A DNA stretch of 64,000 nucleotides from Candidatus Kaistia colombiensis (GCA_029203105.1 CP119318.1:325001-389000), one strand, 5' to 3'. Counted from the first letter of the stretch, positions 8,492 to 17,496 are shown. Notes: generated from the sequence alone by a model not told the origin. Numbers and translations: made by a program.

Positions 8492-9303
8492 ACGCCACCG
8501 CCTCCTCCAACGAAGCCGTTTCCACGCGCATTTTCCGCGCGCTGATGGCGGTGTTCTGCATCGCGGTCCTACTGTTCCTGATCACGCCGGTGATCGCCGT
8601 CATCCCGCTCTCCTTCAATGCCGAGCCTTATCTGACCTACCCGCTGGCCGGGGTTTCGCTGCGCTGGTACGCGACCGTCTTCACCTCCGACAATTGGCTC
8701 CACGCGCTGAAATCGAGCCTCATCGTGGCAACGGCGACGACGCTGATCGCAACGCCGCTCGGAACGTTTGCGGCGTTCGGATTGATGCAGTTGGGATCGC
8801 GGACCCGGCGGATCGTCACCGGCCTGCTGCTGCTGCCGCTGGCGGTTCCCGCCGTCGTGGTCGCGCTGGCGCTCTATATCAGCTTCTCGAGGGTGGGCCT
8901 TGCCAATAGCTATGCCGGGCTGATCATCGCGCATACCGCGCTGGCGACCCCCTTTGTCGTCGTGACCGTCTCGGCGACGCTCGCCAGTTTCGACTATACC
9001 TTGCTGCGCGCGGCGGCGAGCCTCGGCTCCGGGCCGATCCGCACGTTCCGTCGGGTCGTACTGCCGCTGATCCGGCCCGGTGTGATCTCTGGCGGCCTGT
9101 TCGCCTTCATCACGTCCTGGGATGACGTCATCATCGCGCTCTTCATTGCCGGACCGCAGCAACGGACCCTGCCTCGCCAGATGTTCAGCGGTTTGCGCGA
9201 GCAGCTCGACCCATCGATCATGGTCGTCGCGACACTGATGATCGCCGTCTCGGTGGTTCTTGCTCTGCTGGTCTTCGTCGCGAAACGGAAATCGCCCGCG
9301 TGA
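8488..9303 (+). CDS. ABC transporter permease (PotC-like)
   Basis: A 271-residue permease with about six helices, starting with ALMAVFCIAVLLFLITPVI. The ATPase-docking loop reads RAAASLGSGPIRTFRRVVLP near residue 175. ATG 8488 overlaps the stop of the previous permease. Last gene of the importer operon, convergent with the kinase operon that ends at 9603. Confidence 0.9.
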   Translation: MNATASSNEAVSTRIFRALMAVFCIAVLLFLITPVIAVIPLSFNAEPYLTYPLAGVSLRWYATVFTSDNWLHALKSSLIVATATTLIATPLGTFAAFGLMQLGSRTRRIVTGLLLLPLAVPAVVVALALYISFSRVGLANSYAGLIIAHTALATPFVVVTVSATLASFDYTLLRAAASLGSGPIRTFRRVVLPLIRPGVISGGLFAFITSWDDVIIALFIAGPQQRTLPRQMFSGLREQLDPSIMVVATLMIAVSVVLALLVFVAKRKSPA

Positions 9304-9360
9304 TCGCGGTGCGGGCCGCAGTCCGCACGACGCGAATCTCCGCTCCGTTGGAGCGTCTTC

Positions 9361-9403
9361 GAGCGAAGCGGATACCGGTTCGCGTGCAGAAAACGCGATC
9401 GAG
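9361..9403. repeat. Dispersed repeat copy B
   Basis: GAGCGAAGCGGATACCGG and the following TTCGCGTGCAGAAAACGCGATC match copies A (511-567) and C (13981-14023). It lies in the 299-bp gap between convergent operons, just before a very long hairpin. Confidence 0.7.
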
Positions 9404-9404
9404 C

Positions 9405-9459
9405 AAAGAGCTGGAGCGGATCATCGTTTCATAGAAACGTTGATCCGCTCCAGCTCTTT
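9405..9459. repeat. Long palindrome between convergent operons
   Basis: The 19 bases 9405-9423 pair perfectly with 9441-9459, and CGTTTC (9425-9430) pairs with GAAACG (9434-9439) inside, leaving a 3-nt loop and one mismatch. A stem of 25 pairs is exceptional. It can act as a two-way transcription end for the operons closing at 9303 and 9603 and looks like part of the same interspersed element as repeat B. Confidence 0.8.
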
Positions 9460-9602
9460 GGCGACCCTTGGATGGGGCGCCTCTTCCCGCTGCCGGTCGG
9501 GCATTTCAAAGCGCGAGCGGGCCGCGCGCACGAGTAGCGCGTTCAATCCCGGCCGATGACTTGCCGCGCGGCGTCGCCACCGGCAAGTCGTCCACGCACC
9601 GC

Positions 9603-11117
9603 TCAGCGCCGCGAAGCGGCGAGTTCGGCGACGATCCTGTGATTGATCGGCGCCAGGGCCGCCTGGATATCGCGATAGATCTCGAACCGGCGCGCATAGA
9701 GCGCATGCCGGGCCGGGTCCGGGACCGTGATATCCACGACCTGGACCGCGCGCGACAACGCTTCGACATCGGCGAACACGCCCGCGCCGAGCCCCGCCAC
9801 CATCGCCGCGCCATAGCTCGCATCGGCCGAGGCCGGCAGTTCAATCGTCACGTTCAGCGCGTCGGCAACGATGCTGCGCCAGAGCGCGCTGCGCGAGCCG
9901 CCGCCGGTGATCCGAGCGCGTGTGAAACCGTTGCCGCTGTCGTCGAAGGCCTGCTTGCAGTCCTTGAGCGAGAACGCGATGCCTTCATAGAAGGCCCGCG
10001 CCATGTGCGCCGGGCCGTGGGCAAAGCTCAGGCCGACGAAATCTGCCCTGAGATTGGGGTCCCAGTAGGGGCTGCGCTCGCCGTTCAGATAGGGATGGAA
10101 GAACAGCCCCTCCGAGCCAACGGGTGCGGTGGCCGCGAGCGCATCCATCGCCTCGAAACCGGCCGCGTCGCCGCCACCCGACGAAAACGCGGCCTGGCGC
10201 AGCCAGGCATGGGCCGACGCGCAGGAATTGGTGCCGGTGATCAGGTACCAGGCCCCTTCTGGGAAGTAATAGTAGCTGATCAGCTTCTGGTCCGGCGAAG
10301 GCGCTGCGGTGACCGTGCTGAGGGTCGCGGCGGTGGCGAGCTTGATGACGCCGGTGCCGGGCGTCAGCATCCCGGCGCCCATGGCTTCCGCCGCCGTGTC
10401 CGACGTGCCGCAGATGACCGGCGTGCCTTCCCGGAGCCCGGTGGCGCGCGCCGCCCTTGCGGTCACGCGTCCCGTGACGGCGGACGAAGGACGGATCGGC
10501 GGCAAGGTATGGATCGGCCAGTTGATAAGCTGGCAAAGTTCTGGCGACCAGCGCTTTGCCGATGCGTCGAACATCATGGTGCCAAGCGCATCGACCGGAT
10601 CGGTGCACCAGTCATCGGTCATCATGCCGCGCAGCCAGTCCTTGGCGAGATAGAGCCTGCGCACGCGCGAGACGGCTTCCGGCTCATGGCGGGTGAGCCA
10701 ATAGAGCTGCGGCAGCGTCCAGGTCGGACTGACGGGATTGGCCGAGAGGGCGCGGATGACCTGGTCCGCCGCGGCGCGCAGATCCACGCATTCGACGGCG
10801 CTGCGTTGATCATTCCACAGGATGGCGGGACGAATGATGTCGGATGCCGCATCGACCAGGACGGAGGTGTGCGCGCCGGCCGAAAACGAGATGCCGGCAA
10901 CCGTTCCGGCATCGACGCCGGCGGCAGCGAGGGCGCGCGGCGTCGCCGAACAGACGGCGTCCCACCAATCGGCCGGGTTCTGCTCGCTCCAGCCGGGATG
11001 CGGCGCAGACGTACGAATCGACGAGGCGGCGCTTCCCAGCGCCGCCCCCTTGTCGTCGACCACCGTGACCTTGAGGGAACCGGCCCCAAGATCGATTCCG
11101 AGCAGTGTTGTCGTCAT
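9603..11117 (-). CDS. FGGY-family carbohydrate kinase (xylulokinase-like)
   Basis: A 504-residue sugar/polyol kinase with two actin-like ATPase domains. The N-terminal phosphate loop is LLGIDLGAGSLKVTVVD, substrate-side ILWNDQR lies near residue 105, the second-domain GTSDTAAEAMGAG motif is near 245, and GGGSRSALWRSIVADAL is the C-terminal adenosine motif. Closest in style to xylulokinases, but the family also phosphorylates erythritol, glycerol and other polyols. ATG 11117 has GGGGA upstream; 11123 does not fit a ribosome site. It follows the flavin oxidase in one operon behind operator copy 2. Confidence 0.85.
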   Translation of the reverse strand: MTTTLLGIDLGAGSLKVTVVDDKGAALGSAASSIRTSAPHPGWSEQNPADWWDAVCSATPRALAAAGVDAGTVAGISFSAGAHTSVLVDAASDIIRPAILWNDQRSAVECVDLRAAADQVIRALSANPVSPTWTLPQLYWLTRHEPEAVSRVRRLYLAKDWLRGMMTDDWCTDPVDALGTMMFDASAKRWSPELCQLINWPIHTLPPIRPSSAVTGRVTARAARATGLREGTPVICGTSDTAAEAMGAGMLTPGTGVIKLATAATLSTVTAAPSPDQKLISYYYFPEGAWYLITGTNSCASAHAWLRQAAFSSGGGDAAGFEAMDALAATAPVGSEGLFFHPYLNGERSPYWDPNLRADFVGLSFAHGPAHMARAFYEGIAFSLKDCKQAFDDSGNGFTRARITGGGSRSALWRSIVADALNVTIELPASADASYGAAMVAGLGAGVFADVEALSRAVQVVDITVPDPARHALYARRFEIYRDIQAALAPINHRIVAELAASRR

Positions 11118-11171
11118 TTCCATCCCCGACACAGCGCGCCGTCCCCGCGCGCAGAAAGAACCACGTTGCGG

Positions 11172-12689
11172 CTAGCCGCCGTTGATCACGACAGAACCGG
11201 GCGCCGGCCGCAATCCGAGCTTGCCGGGATTGAGCAGGTTGCCGGGGTCGAGACTGTCCTTGATCGATTGCAGCAAATCGAGGCCCGCGCCCAGTTCGGC
11301 GCGCATCCAACGATTGCGAAAAACGCCGACGCCGTGGTGATGCGAAATCGATCCGCCGTGCTCGATGGCGGTGGTCTGCAGAACGTCCCAGATCTTGGCG
11401 TGCAGCGGAAGCGCTTCCGCGTCGGCCATCGGCGGCAGGCGGAAGGTCATGTACTGGCAGGCGCCGTCCGAATAGACATGCGACCAGTGCGAACCGAAAT
11501 GCAGGCCCGGATAGACGGCCTTGGCGGCCGTTCTCATGGCTTCATACATGCCCGGAATCCGCGACCACGGCGCCGTTACCTCGACCGTATCCATGAAGTG
11601 GCCCGCTTCGAACCATTTTGCCGAGAGCGAGACGTAGCGATCCTTGCGCCAGTTCGTGAAGGGATCCGACGGAGCCTGTACGCCTCCCTCTTCCGCGACG
11701 ATCGCCAGCGCCAGCCTTTGCTCGACCTCGGCCAGTTCGCGCATGCCGCTGAAGGCGAAAAAGCCCATGATCGGATGGGAAGCGAAGACGTCGAGCCCTT
11801 CCGTCCGGCCGGCGGTTTCGGCCTCGTCATACAAACGCGCGATGCTCGGGCGAAGTTCGGCCTGGATAATGCGGCGGGTCGCGTTCAGGGCCGCCTGCAA
11901 GGTCGGGAAGGCGCAGACGACACCGGTGTCGACTTCCGGCAACTTCCAGATCCGCAGGGTCAGTTCGGTGATCACGCCGAACACGCCTTCGCTGCCGATG
12001 TAGATGTCCTTGATCGACGGCCCGACGGCGCGGCGCGCCTCGGCATTCACCCGCAGGATCGTTCCATCCGGGACAACCACTTCGAGGCCGGTGACGATGT
12101 CCTCGATCTTGCCGAAGCGGCTGCTGGCCTGTCCGGCGCCACGGCACGCGGCCCAGCCGCCGACCGTCGAGATCAACATCGATTGCGGATAATGCCCAGC
12201 CGTCCAGCCGCGCTCGTTCAGCGCCGCCTCGAAGGCTCCGCCATTCATGCCGGGCTGGACGACGACGATGCTGTCCGTCTCGTTGACCTCGAGGATCGCG
12301 TCCATCCGCGTCACGTCGAGCATCACCTCGCCGGCCAGCGGCAACGTGCCGCCGAGAACGCCGGACAAGCTGCCGACCGGGATGATCCGGAAACCAAGCT
12401 CAACCGACAGGGCGAGCAGCCGGGACACTTCATCCGTATTGGCAGGGCGGACGATCAGGCTCGGCAGCGTCGCCGGGATGACGCCGGAACGGACCTGGTA
12501 CTTGGCATAGGGAAGGCTGTCGCGCACATAGCCGAGCCGGGTTTCGAAATCCGCATGGACGTTCTCCGCGCCGACGATCTCGGCGAGGGCCGCGGCGAGC
12601 GCATCGTCGATGCTGTGCGACAGACGCAGATCGTCGATACGGGTCGGGGTGACGGCCTGGGAAGCAGCGGCGCCAGAGGGTGTGAGCAC
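11172..12689 (-). CDS. FAD-linked oxidase, GlcD/alkylglycerone-phosphate-synthase-like
   Basis: A 505-residue VAO/PCMH-fold flavoprotein. The FAD-binding domain carries PSLIVRPANTDEVSRLLALS and a glycine-rich segment around residues 100-115 and 170-190. The C-terminal half has SHHHGVGVFRN and the closing DPGNLLNPGKLG shared with AGPS, D-lactate and D-2-hydroxyglutarate dehydrogenases. These oxidise 2-hydroxy acids or related compounds. GTG 12689 is preceded by AGGAA. First gene of the oxidase-kinase operon, with the operator palindrome starting 25 bp upstream. Confidence 0.85.
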   Translation of the reverse strand: MLTPSGAAASQAVTPTRIDDLRLSHSIDDALAAALAEIVGAENVHADFETRLGYVRDSLPYAKYQVRSGVIPATLPSLIVRPANTDEVSRLLALSVELGFRIIPVGSLSGVLGGTLPLAGEVMLDVTRMDAILEVNETDSIVVVQPGMNGGAFEAALNERGWTAGHYPQSMLISTVGGWAACRGAGQASSRFGKIEDIVTGLEVVVPDGTILRVNAEARRAVGPSIKDIYIGSEGVFGVITELTLRIWKLPEVDTGVVCAFPTLQAALNATRRIIQAELRPSIARLYDEAETAGRTEGLDVFASHPIMGFFAFSGMRELAEVEQRLALAIVAEEGGVQAPSDPFTNWRKDRYVSLSAKWFEAGHFMDTVEVTAPWSRIPGMYEAMRTAAKAVYPGLHFGSHWSHVYSDGACQYMTFRLPPMADAEALPLHAKIWDVLQTTAIEHGGSISHHHGVGVFRNRWMRAELGAGLDLLQSIKDSLDPGNLLNPGKLGLRPAPGSVVINGG

Positions 12690-12713
12690 GAGCGATTTCC
12701 TAGCAATAGCGTT

Positions 12714-12759
12714 TGAACAATCGATTGTTCATTTGCTCGAAGACCACCCGAGCTGTCAA
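12714..12759 (-). promoter_or_regulatory. Promoter with LacI-type operator, copy 2
   Basis: On the minus strand TTGACA (12759-12754) is followed after 22 bp by the perfect 18-bp palindrome TGAACAATCGATTGTTCA (12731-12714) with the central CG typical of LacI-family operators. Only two bases differ from the operator at 3561-3578 and the spacing to the -35 box is identical. It drives the oxidase-kinase operon and lies just after the 3' end of a LacI-family gene. Confidence 0.85.
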
Positions 12760-12793
12760 GTGACCGCGGATCGAAGTCGAAAAGGGAATGCCC

Positions 12794-13810
12794 TCAGGCG
12801 CCGGGGCGCGGCGGCGCGGTGGATGCCCGCAGCACGAGTTCCTCCGGCTCCAGCATGACGCGCGGTTCCGTGACGGTTCCATCAATCAGATCGATGACCA
12901 TTCGGGCGGCGAGGCTGCCCATCGACAGATTGGGCATCTTCACGGTGGTCAGCGGCGGATAGAGGATGGCGGCGAACTCGGCGTCGTGCAGGCCGATGAC
13001 CGAGATGTCCTCCGGCACGCGAATTCCACTTTCCAGGAGGACGCGGATGGCGCCGGCGGCGGTGAGCACCGTGGCGGCGAAAATCGCCGTCGGCAAGCTA
13101 CCGCCCCTGGCGATCAGCGCCCTGGTCGCTTCGATCGCCCCTTCGGCCGTATAGCCCGCCGTCAGGACGAGACTGTCGTCAAGGGGAATGCCGCGCGCCT
13201 GGAGGGCGGCCTGATAGCCCTCCAGGCGCTCGCGTCGGTTAAAGCCGCCTTGCCGGCCGGCCAGATGGGCGATGCGTCTATGCCCGAGATCAAGCAGATG
13301 GTTGGTCGCCATCTCGGCCGCCCGGCGACCGTTCAGCGCCACGCCATGCGCCACGCCGGCGGCCAGCCGGTTGATCATCACGACGGGAACGTCCGTATCC
13401 TTCAGAAAGGCGACCAGTTCCTCGTCGGCATCGAAGCTGGCGACGAGCAGGCCATCGATGCGATTGGTATGGGTCAGTCGCCGGTAGACGTCGGTGTCAC
13501 TCACGGCGGTGCGATAGGAAATCAGCAGCGAGTAACCCCGCTCCGACGTCGCTGCCTCCGCACCGGCGATCACTTCGGAAAAGACGGGATTGTTCAGCTG
13601 CGGCAGGACCATGCCGATCGTGCTGCTGCGCGCCAGCCGCAAGGCCTTGGCCACGGCGTTCGGACGATAGTCGAGGTCGCGCACCGCCTGCAGGATACGC
13701 TCGCGGGTCTCCGGCTTGACGCGCTGACTGCTCTCGCCACGCAGCACCCGCGAAGCGGTTGAAGTATCAACACCGGCGGCGCGGGCGACGTCAGCGAGCG
13801 TGTGACCCAT
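12794..13810 (-). CDS. LacI-family transcriptional regulator (system 1)
   Basis: A 338-residue repressor. The N-terminal helix-turn-helix TLADVARAAGVDTSTASRVL (residues 4-23) and hinge YRPNAVAKALR are followed by a periplasmic-binding-protein-like effector domain ending with GxxExxxR-type LEPEELVLRAS. AGGAGAAG precedes ATG 13810. It lies immediately upstream of the flavin oxidase operon, and the palindrome in that promoter is repeated in the aminotransferase promoter. It is therefore the likely repressor of system 1, with an unknown sugar-like inducer. Confidence 0.92.
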   Translation of the reverse strand: MGHTLADVARAAGVDTSTASRVLRGESSQRVKPETRERILQAVRDLDYRPNAVAKALRLARSSTIGMVLPQLNNPVFSEVIAGAEAATSERGYSLLISYRTAVSDTDVYRRLTHTNRIDGLLVASFDADEELVAFLKDTDVPVVMINRLAAGVAHGVALNGRRAAEMATNHLLDLGHRRIAHLAGRQGGFNRRERLEGYQAALQARGIPLDDSLVLTAGYTAEGAIEATRALIARGGSLPTAIFAATVLTAAGAIRVLLESGIRVPEDISVIGLHDAEFAAILYPPLTTVKMPNLSMGSLAARMVIDLIDGTVTEPRVMLEPEELVLRASTAPPRPGA

Positions 13811-14347
13811 GTCTTCTCCTATTCCTTCTCCGTCGGAAGACCATACGCATCATGGTGTTAGCCGTCACCCGGTTATCCGGAACCCGCGGCCCTTGCTCGA
13901 CCGTCGCTGGGCCGGCGGCCCGCCCGTCGGCAGGCCGCGACGGCAATGCGGAACACAGCCGGCCATCCTAGACCGTTATCGAGCGAAATGGACGCCGGTT
14001 CGCGCCAGGAAAGCGCGATCAAACCGAGAGCGGATCGCTCCGGCGCCGATACGATCACCGTATTCGCGATCTCCCGTGGCCAAGTCGATCACAACTTCTT
14101 CCACTTCCTCAGAGAAAATAGACCATCGGCAGAGTTTGCAGCTGCGCAGGCTCAGAACCAGGGCTGCTCAAGACGCCGACCATGAGATCGCTCCGCCATG
14201 GCCTTGGAGCTTCCTTCAAGCACGGCGGTCGCGACCTCTGTGGCGTCTGAGTTTGCCATTGGGTATCGCGCGTTGCGCGAGCGTCGTGCAGTGTTTCGAG
14301 CGCGGATCCAGCCGGCCTTGCGGGTCCGGGAACCGAGGGAGGAAGCC
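13811..14347. other. Non-coding gap with repeat copy C
   Basis: No convincing gene in these 537 bases. The only structure seen is the dispersed repeat at 13981-14023 followed by a short GAGCG/CGCTC hairpin. The promoter of the regulator (leftwards) and of the DUF5996 gene (rightwards) must lie here but no strong boxes stand out. Confidence 0.5.
13981..14023. repeat. Dispersed repeat copy C
   Basis: GAGCGAAATGGACGCCGG and the following TTCGCGCCAGGAAAGCGCGATC match copies A and B in order and length. As with the others it is followed by a palindromic stretch, here weak (14030-14042). Confidence 0.7.
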
Positions 14348-15298
14348 ATGTCACCTGTTCTGCAAGCGGAACGCTGGCCCGAACTGCCCTATGCCGCGTG
14401 GAAGCCAACTTATGAGACGCTGCATCTATGGACGCAGATCGTCGGCAAGATCCGGCTTATGCGCGAGCCATGGCTGAACCACTCCTGGCACATCCCGCTC
14501 TATGTGACGGCGCGTGGCCTGACCACGTCGCCTATGCCCGCCGCCGGGCGGGCACTCCAGATCGATTTCGACTTCATCGACCATGTGTTGTGGGTGAGGG
14601 CAAGCGACGGGCGTGTCCGCCAGATCCTGCTGGCCCCGAAACCCGTGGCGGAATTCTACGATGAGGTGATGGCAGCTCTGGGCGAGCTCGGCCTCGACAC
14701 GCCGATCAACACGCTGCCCAGCGAGATTGCCGACGGCGTCCCCTTCGATCGGGATACCGTGCACGCCGCCTATGATCGCGACCATGCCAACCGCTTCTGG
14801 CGCATCCTGCTCGCGACGCAGGCAATGTTTTCCCAGTTCCGCACCGGCTTCCTCGGCAAGGTCAGTCCGGTGCATTTCTTCTGGGGCGGCTTCGATCTCG
14901 CCGTGACACGCTTTTCCGGCCGGCGGGCGCCGCCGCATCCGGGCGGCATTCCGCGCCTGTCCGATGCCGTCACCCGCGAGGCCTATTCGCATGAAGTGAG
15001 CAGCGCCGGGTTCTGGCCGGGCGGCGGGCCGATCGACTATGCCACCTTCTATTCCTACGCCTATCCGGCGCCGGACGGTTTTGCGTCGGCGCCCATCGAG
15101 CCCACACAGGCCTTCTTCTCGCGGGACTTCGGCGAATTCCTGCTGCCATACGATGCCGTCCGCACGTCGCCGGACCCCGAGGCAACGCTTATGGCGTTCC
15201 TGCGGAGCACCTATGAAGCGGCGGCCGATCTCGGCAAATGGGATCGCGCCGCACTTGAATGTCCATACGGCAAACTCTGCCGGCCAAGGACAGTCTAG
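14348..15298 (+). CDS. DUF5996 family protein
   Basis: A 316-residue soluble protein recognised by its WPELPYAAWKPTYETLHLWTQ opening region, PWLNHSWHIPLYVT and the later SPVHFFWGGFDLAVTRFSGR and EAYSHEVSSAGFWPGG blocks, which define this conserved family of unknown function. ATG 14348 has GAGGGAGGAAG just upstream, while an open frame extends to 14198 without support. It stands alone between two LacI systems. A function cannot be given. Confidence 0.8.
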   Translation: MSPVLQAERWPELPYAAWKPTYETLHLWTQIVGKIRLMREPWLNHSWHIPLYVTARGLTTSPMPAAGRALQIDFDFIDHVLWVRASDGRVRQILLAPKPVAEFYDEVMAALGELGLDTPINTLPSEIADGVPFDRDTVHAAYDRDHANRFWRILLATQAMFSQFRTGFLGKVSPVHFFWGGFDLAVTRFSGRRAPPHPGGIPRLSDAVTREAYSHEVSSAGFWPGGGPIDYATFYSYAYPAPDGFASAPIEPTQAFFSRDFGEFLLPYDAVRTSPDPEATLMAFLRSTYEAAADLGKWDRAALECPYGKLCRPRTV

Positions 15299-15611
15299 AT
15301 GGACTGTCCTCCGCATGAGTGACGTTGGAACGTAAAACCGAGGAGAGTAGGTCGAAGGTCGGGACGCCGACCGACTTTGGACAGTCGATCGGCGCGCATG
15401 TCTCCACCGGTTTCATCGCTCCGTGATCTGGCTGCCACACGACAAAATAGGTCGACAGGGTGCTCGATGGCGACGCCGCAGGGCTCGCCGTCGGTCGCAG
15501 ATCCTCCCCGATGACAGGTCGCGCTTAGCTATTCCCAGGGGCCCTCACCGGCGCCAAGCCAGACTGCCGAAAAGGCATCGCCACAGCTCACAATCTGAGC
15601 GAGATATCGGC
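15299..15611. other. Gap without recognisable genes
   Basis: About 310 bases upstream of the system 2 promoter. No open frame with a ribosome site or family match, and no clear terminator for the DUF5996 gene, was seen. Confidence 0.4.
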
Positions 15612-15658
15612 TTGACGTTCGGATGTAACCGGCTTCATATTCCATGAAACCGGTTGCA
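15612..15658 (+). promoter_or_regulatory. Promoter with twin operators for LacI regulator of system 2
   Basis: TTGACG (15612-15617), an 18-bp spacer and CATATT (15636-15641) make a promoter. Two related sites surround the -10: TGTAACCGGCTTCA (15624-15637) and TGAAACCGGTTGCA (15645-15658). Both fit TGnAACCGGnTnCA with a central CG, and their centres are 21 bp apart, two helical turns. The arrangement suggests autorepression of the whole operon. Confidence 0.8.
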
Positions 15659-15670
15659 TGGAGTCTTTGG

Positions 15671-16711
15671 GTGACGAAACCGCAGAAAGCTGGCAGGCCG
15701 ACTATCCGCATTGTCGCCAAGGAAGCTGGTGTCTCGCAGGCCACCGTTTCGCGCGCCTTCTCACAGCCCGACATGCTGACGCCCGCCACCGTCGCCAAGG
15801 TTCTCGCCACCGCCAAGCGCCTCGGCTATGTGCCCAATCAGATTGCCCGCGCCCTTTCGACCGGACGCTCAGGCAACATCGCGTTGATCCTCCCCGACGT
15901 GACCAACCCGTTCTTCGCGGCCCTGATGCGCGGCGCGCAGGCAGCCGCGCACAAGCGCGGTTATGCGACGTTCCTGGGTGACACGGATGAAACCGCCGCC
16001 CAGGAGGATCTGCTGCTGACCAAGCTGGCGGTTCAGGTCGATGGCTTCCTGCTCGCCTCGCCCCGCCAGAGCGAGGAGAACATCCGCAAGCACGCGGCGC
16101 GGCGCCCGCTCGTGGTCATCAACCGGGACCTCGCGGATATCGGCCGGGTCCTGGTGGACACGACGGGAGGGTTTCGCGACGCCGTCCGGCTATTGGCCGA
16201 ACTGGGACACAGGCGCATCGCTTATGTTGGTGCGCCCCGCGGTTCCTGGTCCAATCAGCAACGCGCCGCCGCTGTCGAAGCGGCGGGCGCCGAGCACGGC
16301 ATTTCAGTCCATCAGATAGACGCCGTGCGCCCGAGTCATGAAGCCGGCCAGGCTTGCGTCGGAGAGGCGCTGGCTACCGGCGCCACCGCCGCGCTCACAG
16401 TTGACGACGTCGTCGCGCAGGGCATGATTGCCGGTCTCTCCGATCGCGGCCTCTCAGTACCGGGCGATTTCAGTCTGGTCGGCTGCGACAATGTCATCGC
16501 TTCCACCACCTATCCGCAGCTCACCAGCGTCGATGCGCACTGCGCCGAAGCGGGAGCACGGGCCGTGGACCTCCTACTCGACAGCCTTCTGGAAGAAGGC
16601 CCGCTCGACAACAGCCTCGTCATTCCCGGCGAACTTATCGTGCGCGGCACCACCGGGCCGGCGCCGAACCCGCCGATCTCCGACCCCAGGCCGACGACGG
16701 ATACTCGCTAA
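15671..16711 (+). CDS. LacI-family transcriptional regulator (system 2)
   Basis: A 346-residue repressor. The helix-turn-helix is [20 protein letters not shown] near residues 10-29, with hinge [20 protein letters not shown] and a sugar-binding-type core ending in [13 protein letters not shown] 15671 is chosen because GGAG lies upstream and because an earlier ATG at 15644 falls inside the operator. First gene of an operon that runs through the NagB-like deaminase and the ABC importer to 21615. Confidence 0.9.
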   Translation: MTKPQKAGRPTIRIVAKEAGVSQATVSRAFSQPDMLTPATVAKVLATAKRLGYVPNQIARALSTGRSGNIALILPDVTNPFFAALMRGAQAAAHKRGYATFLGDTDETAAQEDLLLTKLAVQVDGFLLASPRQSEENIRKHAARRPLVVINRDLADIGRVLVDTTGGFRDAVRLLAELGHRRIAYVGAPRGSWSNQQRAAAVEAAGAEHGISVHQIDAVRPSHEAGQACVGEALATGATAALTVDDVVAQGMIAGLSDRGLSVPGDFSLVGCDNVIASTTYPQLTSVDAHCAEAGARAVDLLLDSLLEEGPLDNSLVIPGELIVRGTTGPAPNPPISDPRPTTDTR

Positions 16712-16743
16712 GCGCCTCCGGTATATCCCAGCAGGAAGTCAAA

Positions 16744-17496
16744 ATGATCGAAGTCAACCAGTTCCAGACCAAGGATGAGAGCGCTGTCGCCGCAGCCGAC
16801 CTCGGGGCCCAGGCAATCGCCAAGGTCATCGCCGAGCGGGGACACGCCAATGTCGTCGTCGCCACCGGCGCCAGCCAGTTCGAGATGCTCGAGGCGCTGA
16901 TCCAGCACGAGGAAATCGACTGGTCGCGCGTCACCGCCTTCCATCTCGACGAATATATCGGCATGCCGGACACCCACCCGGCCAGCTTCCGCCGCTATCT
17001 CAAGGAGCGTTTCGTCAGCAAGCTGCCGACCCTGGGCGCCTTCCACTTTATCGACGGCGACGTCGAGGACCTGGACGCGGAACTGGCCCGCATCTGCGGC
17101 ATCCTCGACCAGCATCCGATCGACGTCACCTTCGCCGGAATCGGCGAAAACGGCCACCTCGCCTTCAACGATCCGCCGGCCGATTTCGAGACGACGACCG
17201 CCTACAAGGTGGTGGAGCTCGATGAGCGCTGCCGCATGCAGCAATACGGAGAAGGCTGGTTCGCGACGCTCGCAGACGTCCCCACCGAGGCGATCTCGAT
17301 GACCGTCCAGCGCATCCTCAGCAGCGACATCATCGTCCTGACGGTGCCGGACGAGCGCAAGTCCGAGGCTGTACGCGAGGTTCTCGAAGGCCCCGTGACC
17401 AATGTCTGGCCCGCCTCGATCCTGCAGACGCACCCGGCCTGCCATCTGTTCCTCGACCTTCCCGCCTCGAGCAAGCTCACCAAGAAGCCGATCTAG
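16744..17496 (+). CDS. NagB-like sugar-phosphate deaminase/isomerase
   Basis: A 250-residue member of the glucosamine-6-phosphate deaminase/6-phosphogluconolactonase family. It has the phosphate loop [10 protein letters not shown] (40-49), FHLDEYIGM with the catalytic Asp69-Glu70 pair, and [13 protein letters not shown] with His138. Classical NagB (E. coli) has Asp at the position of Asn136 and Glu at the position of Asp143; Asn136 also occurs in other NagB branches. The enzyme would release ammonia from an aminosugar phosphate. Its position between the LacI gene and a polyamine/opine-type importer, not a PTS or CUT1 system, is unusual. Confidence 0.8.
   Translation: MIEVNQFQTKDESAVAAADLGAQAIAKVIAERGHANVVVATGASQFEMLEALIQHEEIDWSRVTAFHLDEYIGMPDTHPASFRRYLKERFVSKLPTLGAFHFIDGDVEDLDAELARICGILDQHPIDVTFAGIGENGHLAFNDPPADFETTTAYKVVELDERCRMQQYGEGWFATLADVPTEAISMTVQRILSSDIIVLTVPDERKSEAVREVLEGPVTNVWPASILQTHPACHLFLDLPASSKLTKKPI

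Noticed and set aside
9468..12716. A 1082-codon plus-strand open frame opposite the kinase and flavin oxidase genes
   Set aside because: It is antisense to two clearly recognised genes, has Arg/Asp/Gly-rich low-complexity composition and no domain; GC-rich codon bias leaves such frames open by chance.
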